64,000 nucleotides of DNA. Origin: Verrucomicrobiales bacterium (lineage in GTDB: Bacteria; Verrucomicrobiota; Verrucomicrobiia; Limisphaerales; J093). Shown piece by piece: positions 43,656-52,725 of this stretch (positions within the stretch are counted from its first letter, which is position 1; every line of letters begins with the position of its first letter). The stretch covers positions 90,601 through 154,600 of the forward strand of contig JACKPW010000016.1 of NCBI GenBank assembly GCA_024233215.1, given 5' to 3'. The position numbers and the translations under genes were made by a program. A model generated the notes under the pieces. The model did not search any database. It saw nothing but the letters and a program-made list of their open reading frames with translations, and was not told the DNA's origin.

Positions 43656-46418
43656 TCAGGGTGCGGGTCGCGGAGCCAACGGGATCAGCCGAACAGGCCC
43701 CAGAAGCCCCGAAGGAGTCAGCGGCCATCCTGACGCATCGAATGGTTTGTAGTCGATGTTGACGAAGTTGATGTCGTGGAAAGTCCGCCAGGCCACTTTG
43801 CGGCGGTCGAGATCGCGAATCCGGTTGGCCGCGACATTGGTCACCTCGATCTCAAGCTCGTTCCCCGTGGTTTTCAGATTTTCAACCTCCACTCTGAAGG
43901 GCGGGATCAGGCACGTCCCGAGATCCCGGCCGTTCAGCAGAATCCGTGCACTCTGGCGGACCTCTCCCAAGTCAAGGCACCAACAAGACTGGTCACCCTC
44001 GGGCGCGTTGAATCGGGTCGAATAGACGGCGGTACCGGCAAAACGCCGCGCCTCGACATCGCCAAGGTCCGTCCACGAGGCCAACCGCTCGGTGATGATG
44101 CGAGCCGGGGATTCCGGACCACCCTGCAGGAACTGCACCTCCCATGGGCCGTCGATCGAGGATGGCTCACCAGCCGGTTCGTGGATTGGCCAGTCGGGAC
44201 CGAGATCGCCTGGCGAAGATTCCAGGACCCGGAGGATGAGCGACTCGCCGGGCAGCAAACGGAGGAACACCGAGTACGGTCGTCCGGTCGACCCGTCGCG
44301 CCACTTCCCGCAGCCGACGCGTCCGGTCATCGGGTCCATCACAATGACTGCCCGTCCGGGGCGGGCGAGTGCGAGCCAGCCCTCGAACTCCTGCTCTCCG
44401 CGATTCGCGAGAAAGTAGTGCCAGCCGCCGCCGAAGCGCCGGCGACGAAGGGAAAGCCCTTCGTGATCCACCAGGGATTCCCGTGCGATGCCTGCCGTCT
44501 CCATTGCCGGTTCGAGTTCGCCGACCAGAACCCGGCCCGCTCCCACCACTGCGGTCAGCAGCCCCGGCTTTGGGCCCTCGGCGAAGGTGAGATTCTCACG
44601 CAGCGCCCTCAGTTCCGCACGACGCACATCCAGCCTCCCCCATCCGGGCACGTCCTGCGGCACCCTCGAGTCGAAAATGATGGTGGCACCACCGTCGGCT
44701 AGAGAGAGCAACTGGCGGAAGGTCGCGACGGGAATAACCCGGCAGTGAGGTACGACGACGGTCCGGTAGCTTCCACCTGGAAGCTGGAGGTTGCCGCCCG
44801 CCACTTTCGCCTCCTGCAACTGGCGGTCCGAAATGTAGTCGAAGTCGTAACCGCGCTGCCAAAGCTGCTCAGCGACCCGGCCAAACGGTTGCGCTTCCAG
44901 CCATTCCCTGGCATGCACGGTGAACTTCTGTTCGAGCGCGCCACTTTGTTGCCAAAACTCGTGAATTGGCCAGTAGAGCAACACGTCGGCGTCAGGTTCG
45001 CCAGATTGCAGCATCGACTGGCAACGGGCGACGTACTCGTTCAAGGCCGGGACATCATGCCAGATCGGGTTTCGCGGGTTCATCTCGTAGCTCGCGTAGA
45101 ACAACCAGCCGGGCCAGGGGGCTTCATCCGGCGAATAGCAGGTGCCGTGGTAGATCACATGGTTCACGCCGCTCAGGAAGAGATCGTCGAGCAGATACTT
45201 CATGTCCGCCAGCGTCTCGGTGAAATGCTCCTTCAGCCAGGTGCCGGTCTCCGCCGCGACCAGTCGGCGCCCGGTCACATGGGCCGCGGAGGAAGCAAGC
45301 TTGGACACGAGTCGGTTGCGATCTGTGTGGAACATCTCGGTCTCGGGGATGTCTGCCAGGGCGTAGAGATCGAGTAGGTTTCCCGGCGAACCGTGGGCCT
45401 GGTTCCGGGTCAACATGCCCCGGTCGTGGCACCACTCAACCCAGCGCGGCAACGTGCTCTCGACCATCAAATCAGACAGTGTCTCGCGGAAGTCGCACTG
45501 GACCCGGGCGGCGCGTTCGCTCACCTCAGAATTGAAGAGCGCCGGCAATTCCCTCTCCAAACGGTAGCCGCGACGACGGGCAAACTGCTCGAGGAGGTCC
45601 GGCGACCAGTTTGAGACATATTCGTAGGAATCATGGTACATCGAGCGTAGCCGCGGACCGTCGTAGGCATCGAAAGCCCGGGAGAAGACCCGGAGGTAGT
45701 TCACCATCGCTGGTTCGTAGAAGAGATTCAGCATGTGGCCGGCGCCGCCCGGTGCGGCCCGTTTGACCTTTCTTCCAGAGGGCTCCTGACTGACCGCGGT
45801 CACGCGCCAGTCGCCGGCAGGGGCTACCCAGTCAGTCGTGCCATCGCCGCGAAGGACCTCCATCAGGTTGACCGCCTGGTAGTCGGGACCGAAGGCCATC
45901 AAGGCCTGAAGCTTGGAGGGATCAACGCGCAGGTCCAGACGGCTTCCGGCCGACACCTCGAAGTTTCTTGGGGTGACCACGGCGTTCGCCTCGGATTCGG
46001 TGACCGCCGGACCACCGAAGCACCAACCACTGCCGGTGGTCATATCCACCCCCAGTCCAAGCCGGTTCGCCTGCTCCACTGTGTGTCGCAGCATGGCCAT
46101 CCATTCGGGGCTGAGGTAATTCAGGTAGCGATCCTCCCAGCCCTTCGCGCCGTAGATCGGAATGATGTGTACGCCGCCCCATCCGGCATCGCGATAGCGG
46201 GTCAATTCGCGGGTGATGTTCGTGGTGTCCACGGCGCTGCCCAGCCACCACCAGTAAGACCACGGACGGGCCTCTCGAGTGATCTCCGGCCAGGCCAGCA
46301 GCGGGACGGAGACCGTGGTCTTCTGTGACGGTGCGGACGTCACCGGAGGAGGCGCATCGTCGGCAAGCGCAGCGGATTGCGCCGCAAGCGACAGCAGCAA
46401 AGCGATCTTCAGGCTCAT
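43656..46418 (-). CDS. GH106-like alpha-L-rhamnosidase
   Basis: Secreted glycoside hydrolase of about 920 aa from ATG 46418. A signal peptide (ALLLSLAAQSAALADDA) is followed by RPWSYWWWLGSAVDTTNITR, a signature of GH106-type rhamnosidases and relatives. Then come GGVHIIPIYGAKGWE, DMTTGSGWCFGGP and a YESYEY-type segment with acidic residues (MYHDSYEYVSNWS). The C-terminal part is beta-rich (carbohydrate-binding-like, with CWCLDLGEVRQSARILLNGR). It would release L-rhamnose, matching rhaM and the FucP-like carrier elsewhere in the window. The longer upstream frame is spurious. It lies inside the island. Confidence 0.82.
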   Translation of the reverse strand: MSLKIALLLSLAAQSAALADDAPPPVTSAPSQKTTVSVPLLAWPEITREARPWSYWWWLGSAVDTTNITRELTRYRDAGWGGVHIIPIYGAKGWEDRYLNYLSPEWMAMLRHTVEQANRLGLGVDMTTGSGWCFGGPAVTESEANAVVTPRNFEVSAGSRLDLRVDPSKLQALMAFGPDYQAVNLMEVLRGDGTTDWVAPAGDWRVTAVSQEPSGRKVKRAAPGGAGHMLNLFYEPAMVNYLRVFSRAFDAYDGPRLRSMYHDSYEYVSNWSPDLLEQFARRRGYRLERELPALFNSEVSERAARVQCDFRETLSDLMVESTLPRWVEWCHDRGMLTRNQAHGSPGNLLDLYALADIPETEMFHTDRNRLVSKLASSAAHVTGRRLVAAETGTWLKEHFTETLADMKYLLDDLFLSGVNHVIYHGTCYSPDEAPWPGWLFYASYEMNPRNPIWHDVPALNEYVARCQSMLQSGEPDADVLLYWPIHEFWQQSGALEQKFTVHAREWLEAQPFGRVAEQLWQRGYDFDYISDRQLQEAKVAGGNLQLPGGSYRTVVVPHCRVIPVATFRQLLSLADGGATIIFDSRVPQDVPGWGRLDVRRAELRALRENLTFAEGPKPGLLTAVVGAGRVLVGELEPAMETAGIARESLVDHEGLSLRRRRFGGGWHYFLANRGEQEFEGWLALARPGRAVIVMDPMTGRVGCGKWRDGSTGRPYSVFLRLLPGESLILRVLESSPGDLGPDWPIHEPAGEPSSIDGPWEVQFLQGGPESPARIITERLASWTDLGDVEARRFAGTAVYSTRFNAPEGDQSCWCLDLGEVRQSARILLNGRDLGTCLIPPFRVEVENLKTTGNELEIEVTNVAANRIRDLDRRKVAWRTFHDINFVNIDYKPFDASGWPLTPSGLLGPVRLIPLAPRPAP

Positions 46419-46496
46419 GGCTGACGCGGATCTTACTGGATTCCACAGCGACCGAATAGCCTTCGCTGGTACCTGACGCGGGATCCACCTGGCGCT

Positions 46497-46826
46497 TTGG
46501 AGTCCCGCATCCTGCAAACGTTGCCGAAGGTCGGCCGGCTTTCCCCGGCCTTCCACGACCTCGGGGCCAACCACGGCGCCACCGAGTTCCGTCGGGCGGG
46601 GGTGAAGCGAGTGATCTTGCACCCCTACCGCTACGCTTGGGCCGAGCGGGTCAAGGCGGCTGGATATCCAGAGCGATTCGTGCAGATCGCGTTGGGCCAC
46701 AGTTCCCGCGTGGTCCACGAAGCCTACGCGCAGGGAGCCCAAGTCCAGTTGCTGGCGTTGGCGGACTACGAGCAAATGAAGGAAGAGCGGGTGGTGCCGC
46801 TCCATCGCAAGGCTGCCGCGGGCTGA
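46497..46826 (+). pseudogene. C-terminal remnant of a tyrosine recombinase (integrase)
   Basis: The frame contains HPYRYAWAERVKAAGYPERF followed by QIALGHSSRVVHEAYA. This holds the His-x-x-Arg box, the LGHSS motif and the catalytic Tyr of phage-type integrases of this phylum. The N-terminal arm-binding and core domains, including the first catalytic Arg, are absent. The stump ends 75 bp before a tRNA-like attachment site, which is the typical place of an island integrase. Confidence 0.8.
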
Positions 46827-46901
46827 TCCGATCGCCGCCTGGAGGTTCGCGACAAACGGCCTTCCGGGCGGAGTCAAAGCTGAACTGTGGAGTGGCGGTT
46901 A

Positions 46902-46977
46902 GAACGATTCGCTCAGTGGTTGGGGCGTCTCCTCTACACGGAGCGGGTCACAGGTTCGAGTCCTGTGTCGCCCACCA
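46902..46977 (+). pseudogene. Degenerate tRNA-Val (TAC)-like sequence
   Basis: A full-length tRNA-like sequence of 76 bases including CCA. The D stem (GCTC/GGGC) and T arm (ACAGG-TTCGAGT-CCTGT) pair well and the anticodon is TAC. However, the acceptor 5' strand GAACGAT mismatches GTCGCCC at positions 2 and 3, position 33 is C instead of the invariant T, and the anticodon stem has a T-C mismatch. It looks like an integration-site copy of a tRNA-Val whose 5' part has been replaced or has decayed. Confidence 0.75.
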
Positions 46978-47030
46978 CCTTCCCCACCAAGGCGTTGCGT
47001 TGATCGCCAAGGGCTTGGGACCTCCTTTTC

Positions 47031-47090
47031 AGGTTCCCGAATTGCCCGAGTTGTCGTGAGTTTCCCTGGACTTTTCCGAAGTTGTCGGAA
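47031..47090 (+). repeat. 10-bp-period repeats after the tRNA-Val-like site
   Basis: Starting 54 bp after the CCA, decamers such as ATTGCCCGAG, TTGTCGTGAG, CTTTTCCGAA and GTTGTCGGAA follow each other with TT at the start and GA or GAA at the end. Their spacing is one helical turn. They may bind the island recombinase. Confidence 0.5.
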
Positions 47091-47500
47091 GAAAATGTGG
47101 CACTGTTTGGCACCATGCTGACGGTTTACCCAATACCGGGGCACCGACACGCCGGCGCGTGTAAGTGCAGCGTCCTGCGGAATCCGCCGGCGCTGTCTGA
47201 CCCTTCCGGCTGGCTGGCATCGGTGACGATCTACCCTGGCGTCTGCTCGCCCCATTTGTTAGGAGGGAGCCCATTATTCTGTGTTTCCAGGCCACCCGTG
47301 CCGTAGACTCGAAGCGAATCAGGAACTCAAGAAGATGGCGCCCATGACGATCAATCCCGGGACAGAATCGCCGCCGAGAGCATTCGTCGTCTCCGCGCCA
47401 TCTTCTGGCCGGGATACTCGCAAGGAAATCAATTGTCGTTCGCTGCTCCGTGGATCGCGGAGCTTCAACCGGACTCAACATCCGCAGACACCGACCTGCC
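47091..47500. other. Non-coding stretch before lpxD
   Basis: About 410 bp without a supported gene. It holds a hairpin ACACGC/GCGTGT at 47147-47162 with a 4-base loop. No integrase reading frame follows the tRNA-like site. It probably contains the lpxD promoter, which I cannot place. Confidence 0.45.
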
Positions 47501-48535
47501 GTGAACACCATTAGCCTCACCATCCAAACCATCGCGGAGAGGATCTCCGGACTCGTCGTGGGTGACCCGACGATCGCCATCAGCGGGATCGAGGAAATCG
47601 AGTCGGCCAAAGCGAACCACCTGACCTTCATTGGCGGCAAGCAGTACGTGCCCCTGTGGAACGATTCCCGCGCATCGGCGGCACTCGTGAATCAGGATCT
47701 CGCCGTCGACCCGGGGCCCGGTCGAGCTCTGATCCGGGTGCCCAGCGCTGATCTGGCCATGGCCGAGGTGTTGGCCATGTTTCAGCCCCCGGTGCCGGTG
47801 GGCTCCGCAGGAGTCCATCCGCAAGCAGCCGTCGATGCCACCGCGATCCTCGGGGACGGAGTGTCGGTCGGCCCGGGATGCTACGTCGGGCCCGGCGCTG
47901 AGATCGGCGCGGGAACACGCCTGTATGCCAACGTGACCGTGCTGGATCACTCCGTGGTCGGCACCCGATGCATCCTGTGGCCTGGTGTGGTCGTCCGCGA
48001 GCGCTGCCGCATCGGCAACGGCTGCATCCTCCACGCGAACGTCTCCATCGGCGCCGATGGCTTCGGCTACCGCCCTTCCCTGGACGGCCGCAGCCTGGTC
48101 AAGATCCCGCAAATCGGAACGGTCGTCCTCGGTGATGGCGTGGAGATCGGCGCGAACAGTTGCGTCGACCGCGGGAAGTTCAGCGCCACCACGATCGGGG
48201 CGGGCACCAAGATCGACAACCTGGTGCAGATTGGCCACAACTGCCGAATCGGATCATGCTGCGTGATCGCCGCCTGTACCGCGGTCGCCGGGTCGGTTAC
48301 GCTGGGCGATGGTGTTGTGATCGCGGGGTGCGTCGCTCTCAAGGACCACATTACCATCGGTAGCGGAGCGCGCATTGGCGGCGCATCGGCGGTGGGGGCT
48401 GATGTACCCGCCGGCCAAACCGTGGTCGGCTACCCGGCCGCAGATTACCGCCAAACCCTGCGCCAATGGGCCGCTCTGAAGAGACTCCCCGACCTGATCC
48501 GCTCAGCCAACGTCAAGCCTTCTGCGGCTTCCTGA
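47501..48535 (+). CDS. lpxD: UDP-3-O-acylglucosamine N-acyltransferase
   Basis: Adds the second hydroxyacyl chain in lipid A synthesis. GTG 47501 gives 344 aa, the normal length. The N-terminal uridine-binding domain (AISGIEEIESAKANHLTFIG) is followed by a left-handed hexapeptide helix (about 100-290, e.g. ATAILGDGVSVGPGCYVGPG). The catalytic His lies in VQIGHNCRIG near residue 240, and a C-terminal helical tail follows. It stands alone, without fabZ, lpxA or bamA, between two integrase stumps, so it may be a second, transferred copy. Confidence 0.92.
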   Translation: MNTISLTIQTIAERISGLVVGDPTIAISGIEEIESAKANHLTFIGGKQYVPLWNDSRASAALVNQDLAVDPGPGRALIRVPSADLAMAEVLAMFQPPVPVGSAGVHPQAAVDATAILGDGVSVGPGCYVGPGAEIGAGTRLYANVTVLDHSVVGTRCILWPGVVVRERCRIGNGCILHANVSIGADGFGYRPSLDGRSLVKIPQIGTVVLGDGVEIGANSCVDRGKFSATTIGAGTKIDNLVQIGHNCRIGSCCVIAACTAVAGSVTLGDGVVIAGCVALKDHITIGSGARIGGASAVGADVPAGQTVVGYPAADYRQTLRQWAALKRLPDLIRSANVKPSAAS

Positions 48536-48537
48536 AC

Positions 48538-48882
48538 GGACCTCAGGCCAAAGGGGAAAGCGCCCAGGGGGCCAAGGAGGGAGCGGTGCGGGAGGCAGGG
48601 GTAGCCCTGGCCCGCAAGCTGAAGGCGGACCTCCCGGTCCCGTCCGTGTCCCGCCGCCGCTCGCTCCGGGCGATGCGGGACCGCCTCGGTTTCAAGGCGT
48701 GGCCGCAGGATGTCCTGCGCCACACGGCGGCTTCACAGCTCCTTGCCCTGCGGAAAGACGCCGCCGCGGTCGCCCTCGAACTCGGGAACAGCCCGCAGGT
48801 GCTGCTGACGCATTATCGGGAGCTGGTCACGCGGGAGCAGGCGGCGGAGTTTTGGGGGATCAGTTCTGGAGCGACCGCATAA
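48538..48882 (+). pseudogene. Second C-terminal integrase remnant
   Basis: The frame contains WPQDVLRHTAASQLLALRKD followed by ELGNSPQVLLTHYRELVTRE. These are the HxxR-like box (LRHTAAS), the LGNS motif and the catalytic Tyr of a Verrucomicrobia-type phage integrase. Only the last third remains; upstream the frame runs into lpxD in another phase. It differs clearly from the stump at 46497, so at least two elements have integrated here. Confidence 0.78.
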
Positions 48883-49067
48883 GTGGACGCAGCCGGTCTT
48901 CGATGGACGGGAAGTCGTTGGATTACGGTTAGCGTAGTGCATGCATTCTATTACGTATGCTTGCTTTTAGCTATCCCGTCGCATACCCTGTGGTGCTGGT
49001 GGGTTTTCGCACTGCAGATCGTAGTGCCTTGGCCAGCAACTGGTTTAAGCGATACAGAATAACTCAA

Positions 49068-49973
49068 ATGAAGATCACATGCATGTTGGGGGTCGCCACC
49101 CTTGTTCTGGCGACCTCACACGCCTCGAACGTCACGCTGAACAAGCCCGTCACTTTGAACGGGTCGTTCTTCACTTCTGGCGGGACCTACTACCCTGGAT
49201 ACACTTCCTCAGCCGCCACTGTCACCGACGGCCTGTTCGTTCCTGCAGGTACGGTTTGGTACGGAGGCACCATCTGGTGGACCGAAGGAGACTCCCCGGG
49301 AGCGACGGTCGAAATCGACCTCCAGGGCACCTTCACCATCGAGTCCTTGGTGGTGCAGGCCGATGATAACGACGCCTATCTTCTGGAATACTACGATCCC
49401 CAAGACGGGCTGTGGAAGACTGCGTGGGACGTCCCGAACGCGGACTTCGTCAATGGCGTCAACGTCTTCGGGATGCAGACCCGCCCCAACCCGCAGGACG
49501 AGACCGAGCAGTACATCCTGCCTGCACCGATCATCGCGTCGGCGCTGCGTTTCAGCGGCAAGGTCCCGCCTCAAAGCGATGGGGCCTTTTCAGTGTCGGA
49601 GATCCAAGCCTACGGCTATGAACTAATCGCTGGAGACGTGGACATCAAGCCCGGCTCGGATGTCAATCCGCTCAACGTGAAAGCCAAGGGCGTGCTACCG
49701 GTGGCCGTCCTTGGGTCGGATACCCTCGACGTGACGTCCATCGATGCCTCGTCGGCGTTGCTGTCGGATGTGAGCCCTCTCCGATGGGCGTACGAGGACG
49801 TCAACGAAGACGGTTTTGACGACCTCACCCTGAAGTTCAGCAACCAGGAGGTTGTCACGGCTCTCGGACCTGTGGCCGATGGGGATCTGATCGACCTGCC
49901 CTTCAGTGCCTGGCTGGAGGATGGCTCCCTCCTGCTTGGGAGCGACAAGATCTGGGTCATCTCCAAGCAGTAG
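49068..49973 (+). CDS. Secreted protein of unknown function, discoidin-like
   Basis: Predicted secreted protein of 301 aa from ATG 49068, with a signal peptide MKITCMLGVATLVLATSHA. The first part (about 20-180) has a jelly-roll-like pattern (FTIESLVVQADDNDAYLLEY) that resembles F5/8-type carbohydrate-binding domains. The C-terminal part has DVDIKPGSDVNPLNVKAKG and VLPVAVLGSDTLDVTSID, a motif I associate with surface proteins of many phyla. No C-terminal sorting helix is visible. It lies within the island just before the IS66 element. Confidence 0.65.
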   Translation: MKITCMLGVATLVLATSHASNVTLNKPVTLNGSFFTSGGTYYPGYTSSAATVTDGLFVPAGTVWYGGTIWWTEGDSPGATVEIDLQGTFTIESLVVQADDNDAYLLEYYDPQDGLWKTAWDVPNADFVNGVNVFGMQTRPNPQDETEQYILPAPIIASALRFSGKVPPQSDGAFSVSEIQAYGYELIAGDVDIKPGSDVNPLNVKAKGVLPVAVLGSDTLDVTSIDASSALLSDVSPLRWAYEDVNEDGFDDLTLKFSNQEVVTALGPVADGDLIDLPFSAWLEDGSLLLGSDKIWVISKQ

Positions 49974-50100
49974 TCTCCCGGTGGTCACCGACATGCGGGG
50001 TGCTTCCGGCCACATGGCCAGAAGCGCCCTTTCTTTCTTCCGTAAGCGGGTAAACGGCGACCCCATTCCCAGCCAGAGGTGACCGGGGTAAAACCCGGGC

Positions 50101-50439
50101 ATGACGCAAGCCCGACGGAAAGCCAAGCGAGGACGGCAACCCAGCACTCCGGAAGAGCGCACTGCTTTGGTGGCGGCGTTTGAACGCAGCGGCGATTCAG
50201 CGGCGACCTTTGCGCGAGAGCACGGGATCGCCTACAGCACCTTCTGCTCGTGGCGACGCCAGCAAGCCGCAGACGTTCCGAGCCCCGGTTTCGTGGAAGT
50301 CGCCCTGGACGGTCCAACGACTCCGGTTGGCTTGGTGGTCGAGGTGGGATCGAGGATGCGCCTGCACGTGCGGGCGCCCGATCAGGTCGAGTTGGCAGCG
50401 CAACTCATCCGAGCCCTGGAGGGCACCGAGCCATGCTGA
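50101..50439 (+). CDS. tnpA: IS66 accessory protein TnpA
   Basis: Helix-turn-helix protein of 112 aa. SGDSAATFAREHGIAYSTF and CSWRRQQ near residues 35-55 form the DNA-binding unit of IS66 TnpA. Its stop overlaps tnpB by 7 bp. It is required with TnpB for IS66 transposition in studied elements. Confidence 0.93.
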   Translation: MTQARRKAKRGRQPSTPEERTALVAAFERSGDSAATFAREHGIAYSTFCSWRRQQAADVPSPGFVEVALDGPTTPVGLVVEVGSRMRLHVRAPDQVELAAQLIRALEGTEPC

Positions 50440-50789
50440 GCTTCCACGCGCAGTTGAAGGTGTTCGTGGCCACTGCCCCCACGGACTTGCGAATGAGTTT
50501 CAACGGCCTCTGGGCCGCGGCCCAGGAACGCTTGGGCGAAGATCCTCGTAAGGGCGCGCTCTTTGTGTTCGGCAATCGGAGGCGCAACCGCATCAAGATC
50601 CTCTATTTCGACGGCACCGGTGTCGTCGTGCTGGCCAAGCGTCTCGAGGAGGGCACGTTCCGCTGGCCGCAAAGTGCCGGCGAAGCCGGAGCCAAGCTGC
50701 GTCTGGCTCCTCAGGCACTGCAGTTGCTCCTGGACGGGGTGGAGTTGAAAGCCGCTGGTCGCCGGGCTTGGTATGAAGCACCTTGCTGA
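50433..50789 (+). CDS. tnpB: IS66 accessory protein TnpB
   Basis: Protein of 118 aa from ATG 50433, in the 7-bp overlap with tnpA. It carries the family pattern PTDLRMSFNGLWAAAQERLG, FVFGNRRRNRIKILYFDGTG and FRWP. Its biochemical role is unknown, though it is conserved in IS66 elements. Confidence 0.94.
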   Translation: MLSFHAQLKVFVATAPTDLRMSFNGLWAAAQERLGEDPRKGALFVFGNRRRNRIKILYFDGTGVVVLAKRLEEGTFRWPQSAGEAGAKLRLAPQALQLLLDGVELKAAGRRAWYEAPC

Positions 50790-50864
50790 AGACGAACAGC
50801 CGCGAGAAAAAGTGATATAAAGATCGAACGCTTTCCATATAGCTATGTCAGAGAAAGCAGTTCG

Positions 50865-52397
50865 ATGAGACCGGATTCGCTCCACCATAAAGTTGACGCC
50901 TTGCAGCAGCAGGTCGCTCTGTTGCAGAAGGCTCTGGAGGAGTCCCGGCGGGAGAACACACTGTTGCGTCAGAAGCTCGATGCGCTGGCCCGGCGGTTCT
51001 TCGGGAAGAAGAGTGAACGACTCGATCCGGCCCAACTCGAACTGCTCCTGACTGGGCTGGGCGAAAGCGATGAAACCCTCCCGGAGAAAGCCGAACCTCC
51101 CGCGCGTCCGCCCTCGTCTCGCTCGCGTCGCGGGGACCGGCGGATTCGCACTCCGGAGAACCTGGAGGTGGTGCGCCAGGTCATTGAACCGGAGTTGGTC
51201 CAGGCCGAACCGGAGCAATGGAAACGGATCGGCGAAGAGGTGAGCCGGCAGTTGGATTTTCAGCCCGGCAAGTTCTTCTGGAACGAGACGGTCCGCCCCA
51301 AGTATGTGCGATGCGATCAGCGGGCCCTGCCGCCGTTGGTGGCCCCGGCGCCGGAGCGGGTGGTTGAGCATGGGGTGGCGGCTCCAGGATTGTTGGCCCA
51401 AGTGCTGGTGGGCAAATACTGCGACCACCTTCCTTTCTACCGGCAGGAACAAATCTACTGGCAACGACACGGGGTGTTCATCGCCCGGCAGCAGATGGTG
51501 CAGTGGACTGAGCAGAGCGTGCGGCTTCTGGAAGGGATCACCCGCTGCCTCAAAGAGGAGATGCAGCTGAGCGGTTACGTGCAGGTTGACGAGACACCGG
51601 TGCGCTATCAGGACTCGAGCCTGAAAGGACGTTGCGGTCAGGGCTATCTTTGGACCGGCCTGGTGCCGGGTCTCGGCGTGGTTTACGAATGGCACACGAG
51701 CCGGGCGGCCCGGTGCCTGGAATCGCTGCTGGGAGCGGACTTTGCCGGCAAACTCCAGTGCGACGGCTACGGGGCGTATCCCGCCTTCGCGAAAGGACGG
51801 GATGGGGTGGAGTTGTTTGGCTGCTGGTCCCACGCGCGACGCGGTTTCTTTGACGCGAAAGGGGAAGCCCCCCGGGTGGCCGGCTGGATTCTCAATCAGA
51901 TCCGGTTGCTTTACCGGTGGGAAGAACAACTCCGGGAAAGCCGGGCCGGGCCGGCGTTGCGCGAGGTCATGCGCAGCTCCCACCATCGAATGGTGGTGGA
52001 GAGGCTCCGCCGTGCATTGGAACGATTGAGGCCCCGCTATCTGCCCAAGAGCTTGATGGGCGAGGCCATCAAGTTCGCCAGGAACCAGTGGCCCACGTTG
52101 GAGCGCTTTCTCGACCACGGCGAGGTCGAGATCAGCACCAACTTGGTCGAAAACGCCATTCGGCCCACCGCACTTGGCAAGAAGAACTGGCTTTTCTTCG
52201 GATCGCCGGAGGCAGGCCAGCGGAGTGCGGTGATCTACACCCTCATTGAGAACTGCCGGATGCACGGGGTCGAGCCCTATGCCTATCTCAAGGACGTGCT
52301 GACCCGCCTGCCGACCACGACCAACCGCCAGGTGGCTCAACTGACGCCGCTCAACTGGCAGAAGGCCCGACAGCCGGTCCTCCGCCAGGCGGCCTGA
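50865..52397 (+). CDS. tnpC: IS66 transposase TnpC
   Basis: DDE transposase of 510 aa. An N-terminal coiled coil (HHKVDALQQQVALLQKALEE) and the LARRFFGKKSERLDP motif precede the catalytic core. The core has VQVDETPVRYQD, LQCDGYGAYPAF and the Glu in STNLVENAIRPTALGKKNWL. The C-terminal YTLIENCRMHGVEPYAYLKD motif is typical. All key residues are intact. Confidence 0.96.
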   Translation: MRPDSLHHKVDALQQQVALLQKALEESRRENTLLRQKLDALARRFFGKKSERLDPAQLELLLTGLGESDETLPEKAEPPARPPSSRSRRGDRRIRTPENLEVVRQVIEPELVQAEPEQWKRIGEEVSRQLDFQPGKFFWNETVRPKYVRCDQRALPPLVAPAPERVVEHGVAAPGLLAQVLVGKYCDHLPFYRQEQIYWQRHGVFIARQQMVQWTEQSVRLLEGITRCLKEEMQLSGYVQVDETPVRYQDSSLKGRCGQGYLWTGLVPGLGVVYEWHTSRAARCLESLLGADFAGKLQCDGYGAYPAFAKGRDGVELFGCWSHARRGFFDAKGEAPRVAGWILNQIRLLYRWEEQLRESRAGPALREVMRSSHHRMVVERLRRALERLRPRYLPKSLMGEAIKFARNQWPTLERFLDHGEVEISTNLVENAIRPTALGKKNWLFFGSPEAGQRSAVIYTLIENCRMHGVEPYAYLKDVLTRLPTTTNRQVAQLTPLNWQKARQPVLRQAA

Positions 52398-52725
52398 GCA
52401 ATCGAGCGCCGGTTTTTCATTCCCGAACGAGTTCTGCGACGGCAGCTCCCTCATCAATCCCCCATTCTACCGGTTCCTCGGCCTCACTCCATGAGGTCGC
52501 CAGTTACCCGCTTACTTTCTTCCGGTGGAATCGGCTGTTGTGAAATGAACCGCAGGCATTGCGAGTAGAGCAGATGGTTGGTCACCGGCGAACGGGCGAC
52601 GGAGTCTTGGGCCACGGCTCCACATTCAGTCAATCCAAAGCCATTGCTGTCCAGCGAGTTAAGGCTTGAAGCCCAGACGCCAATCAGGCATGGTTGACCA
52701 CAGATAGGGGAACCTGAGACCTTCA

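Larger units (their letters stand above)
50042..52515 (+). mobile_element. Complete IS66 element, 2474 bp
   Basis: Terminal inverted repeats of 23 bp with 20 matches: left 50042-50064 beginning GTAAGCGGGTAA, right 52493-52515 ending TTACCCGCTTAC. The target duplication is a perfect 8 bp, TTTCTTCC, at 50034-50041 and 52516-52523, as is usual for IS66. The three genes tnpA, tnpB and tnpC are all intact, so the element looks recent and possibly active. Confidence 0.97.

Noticed and set aside
46902..46977. Functional tRNA-Val gene
   Set aside because: The acceptor stem has two mismatches and the invariant U33 is C, so a working tRNA is unlikely.
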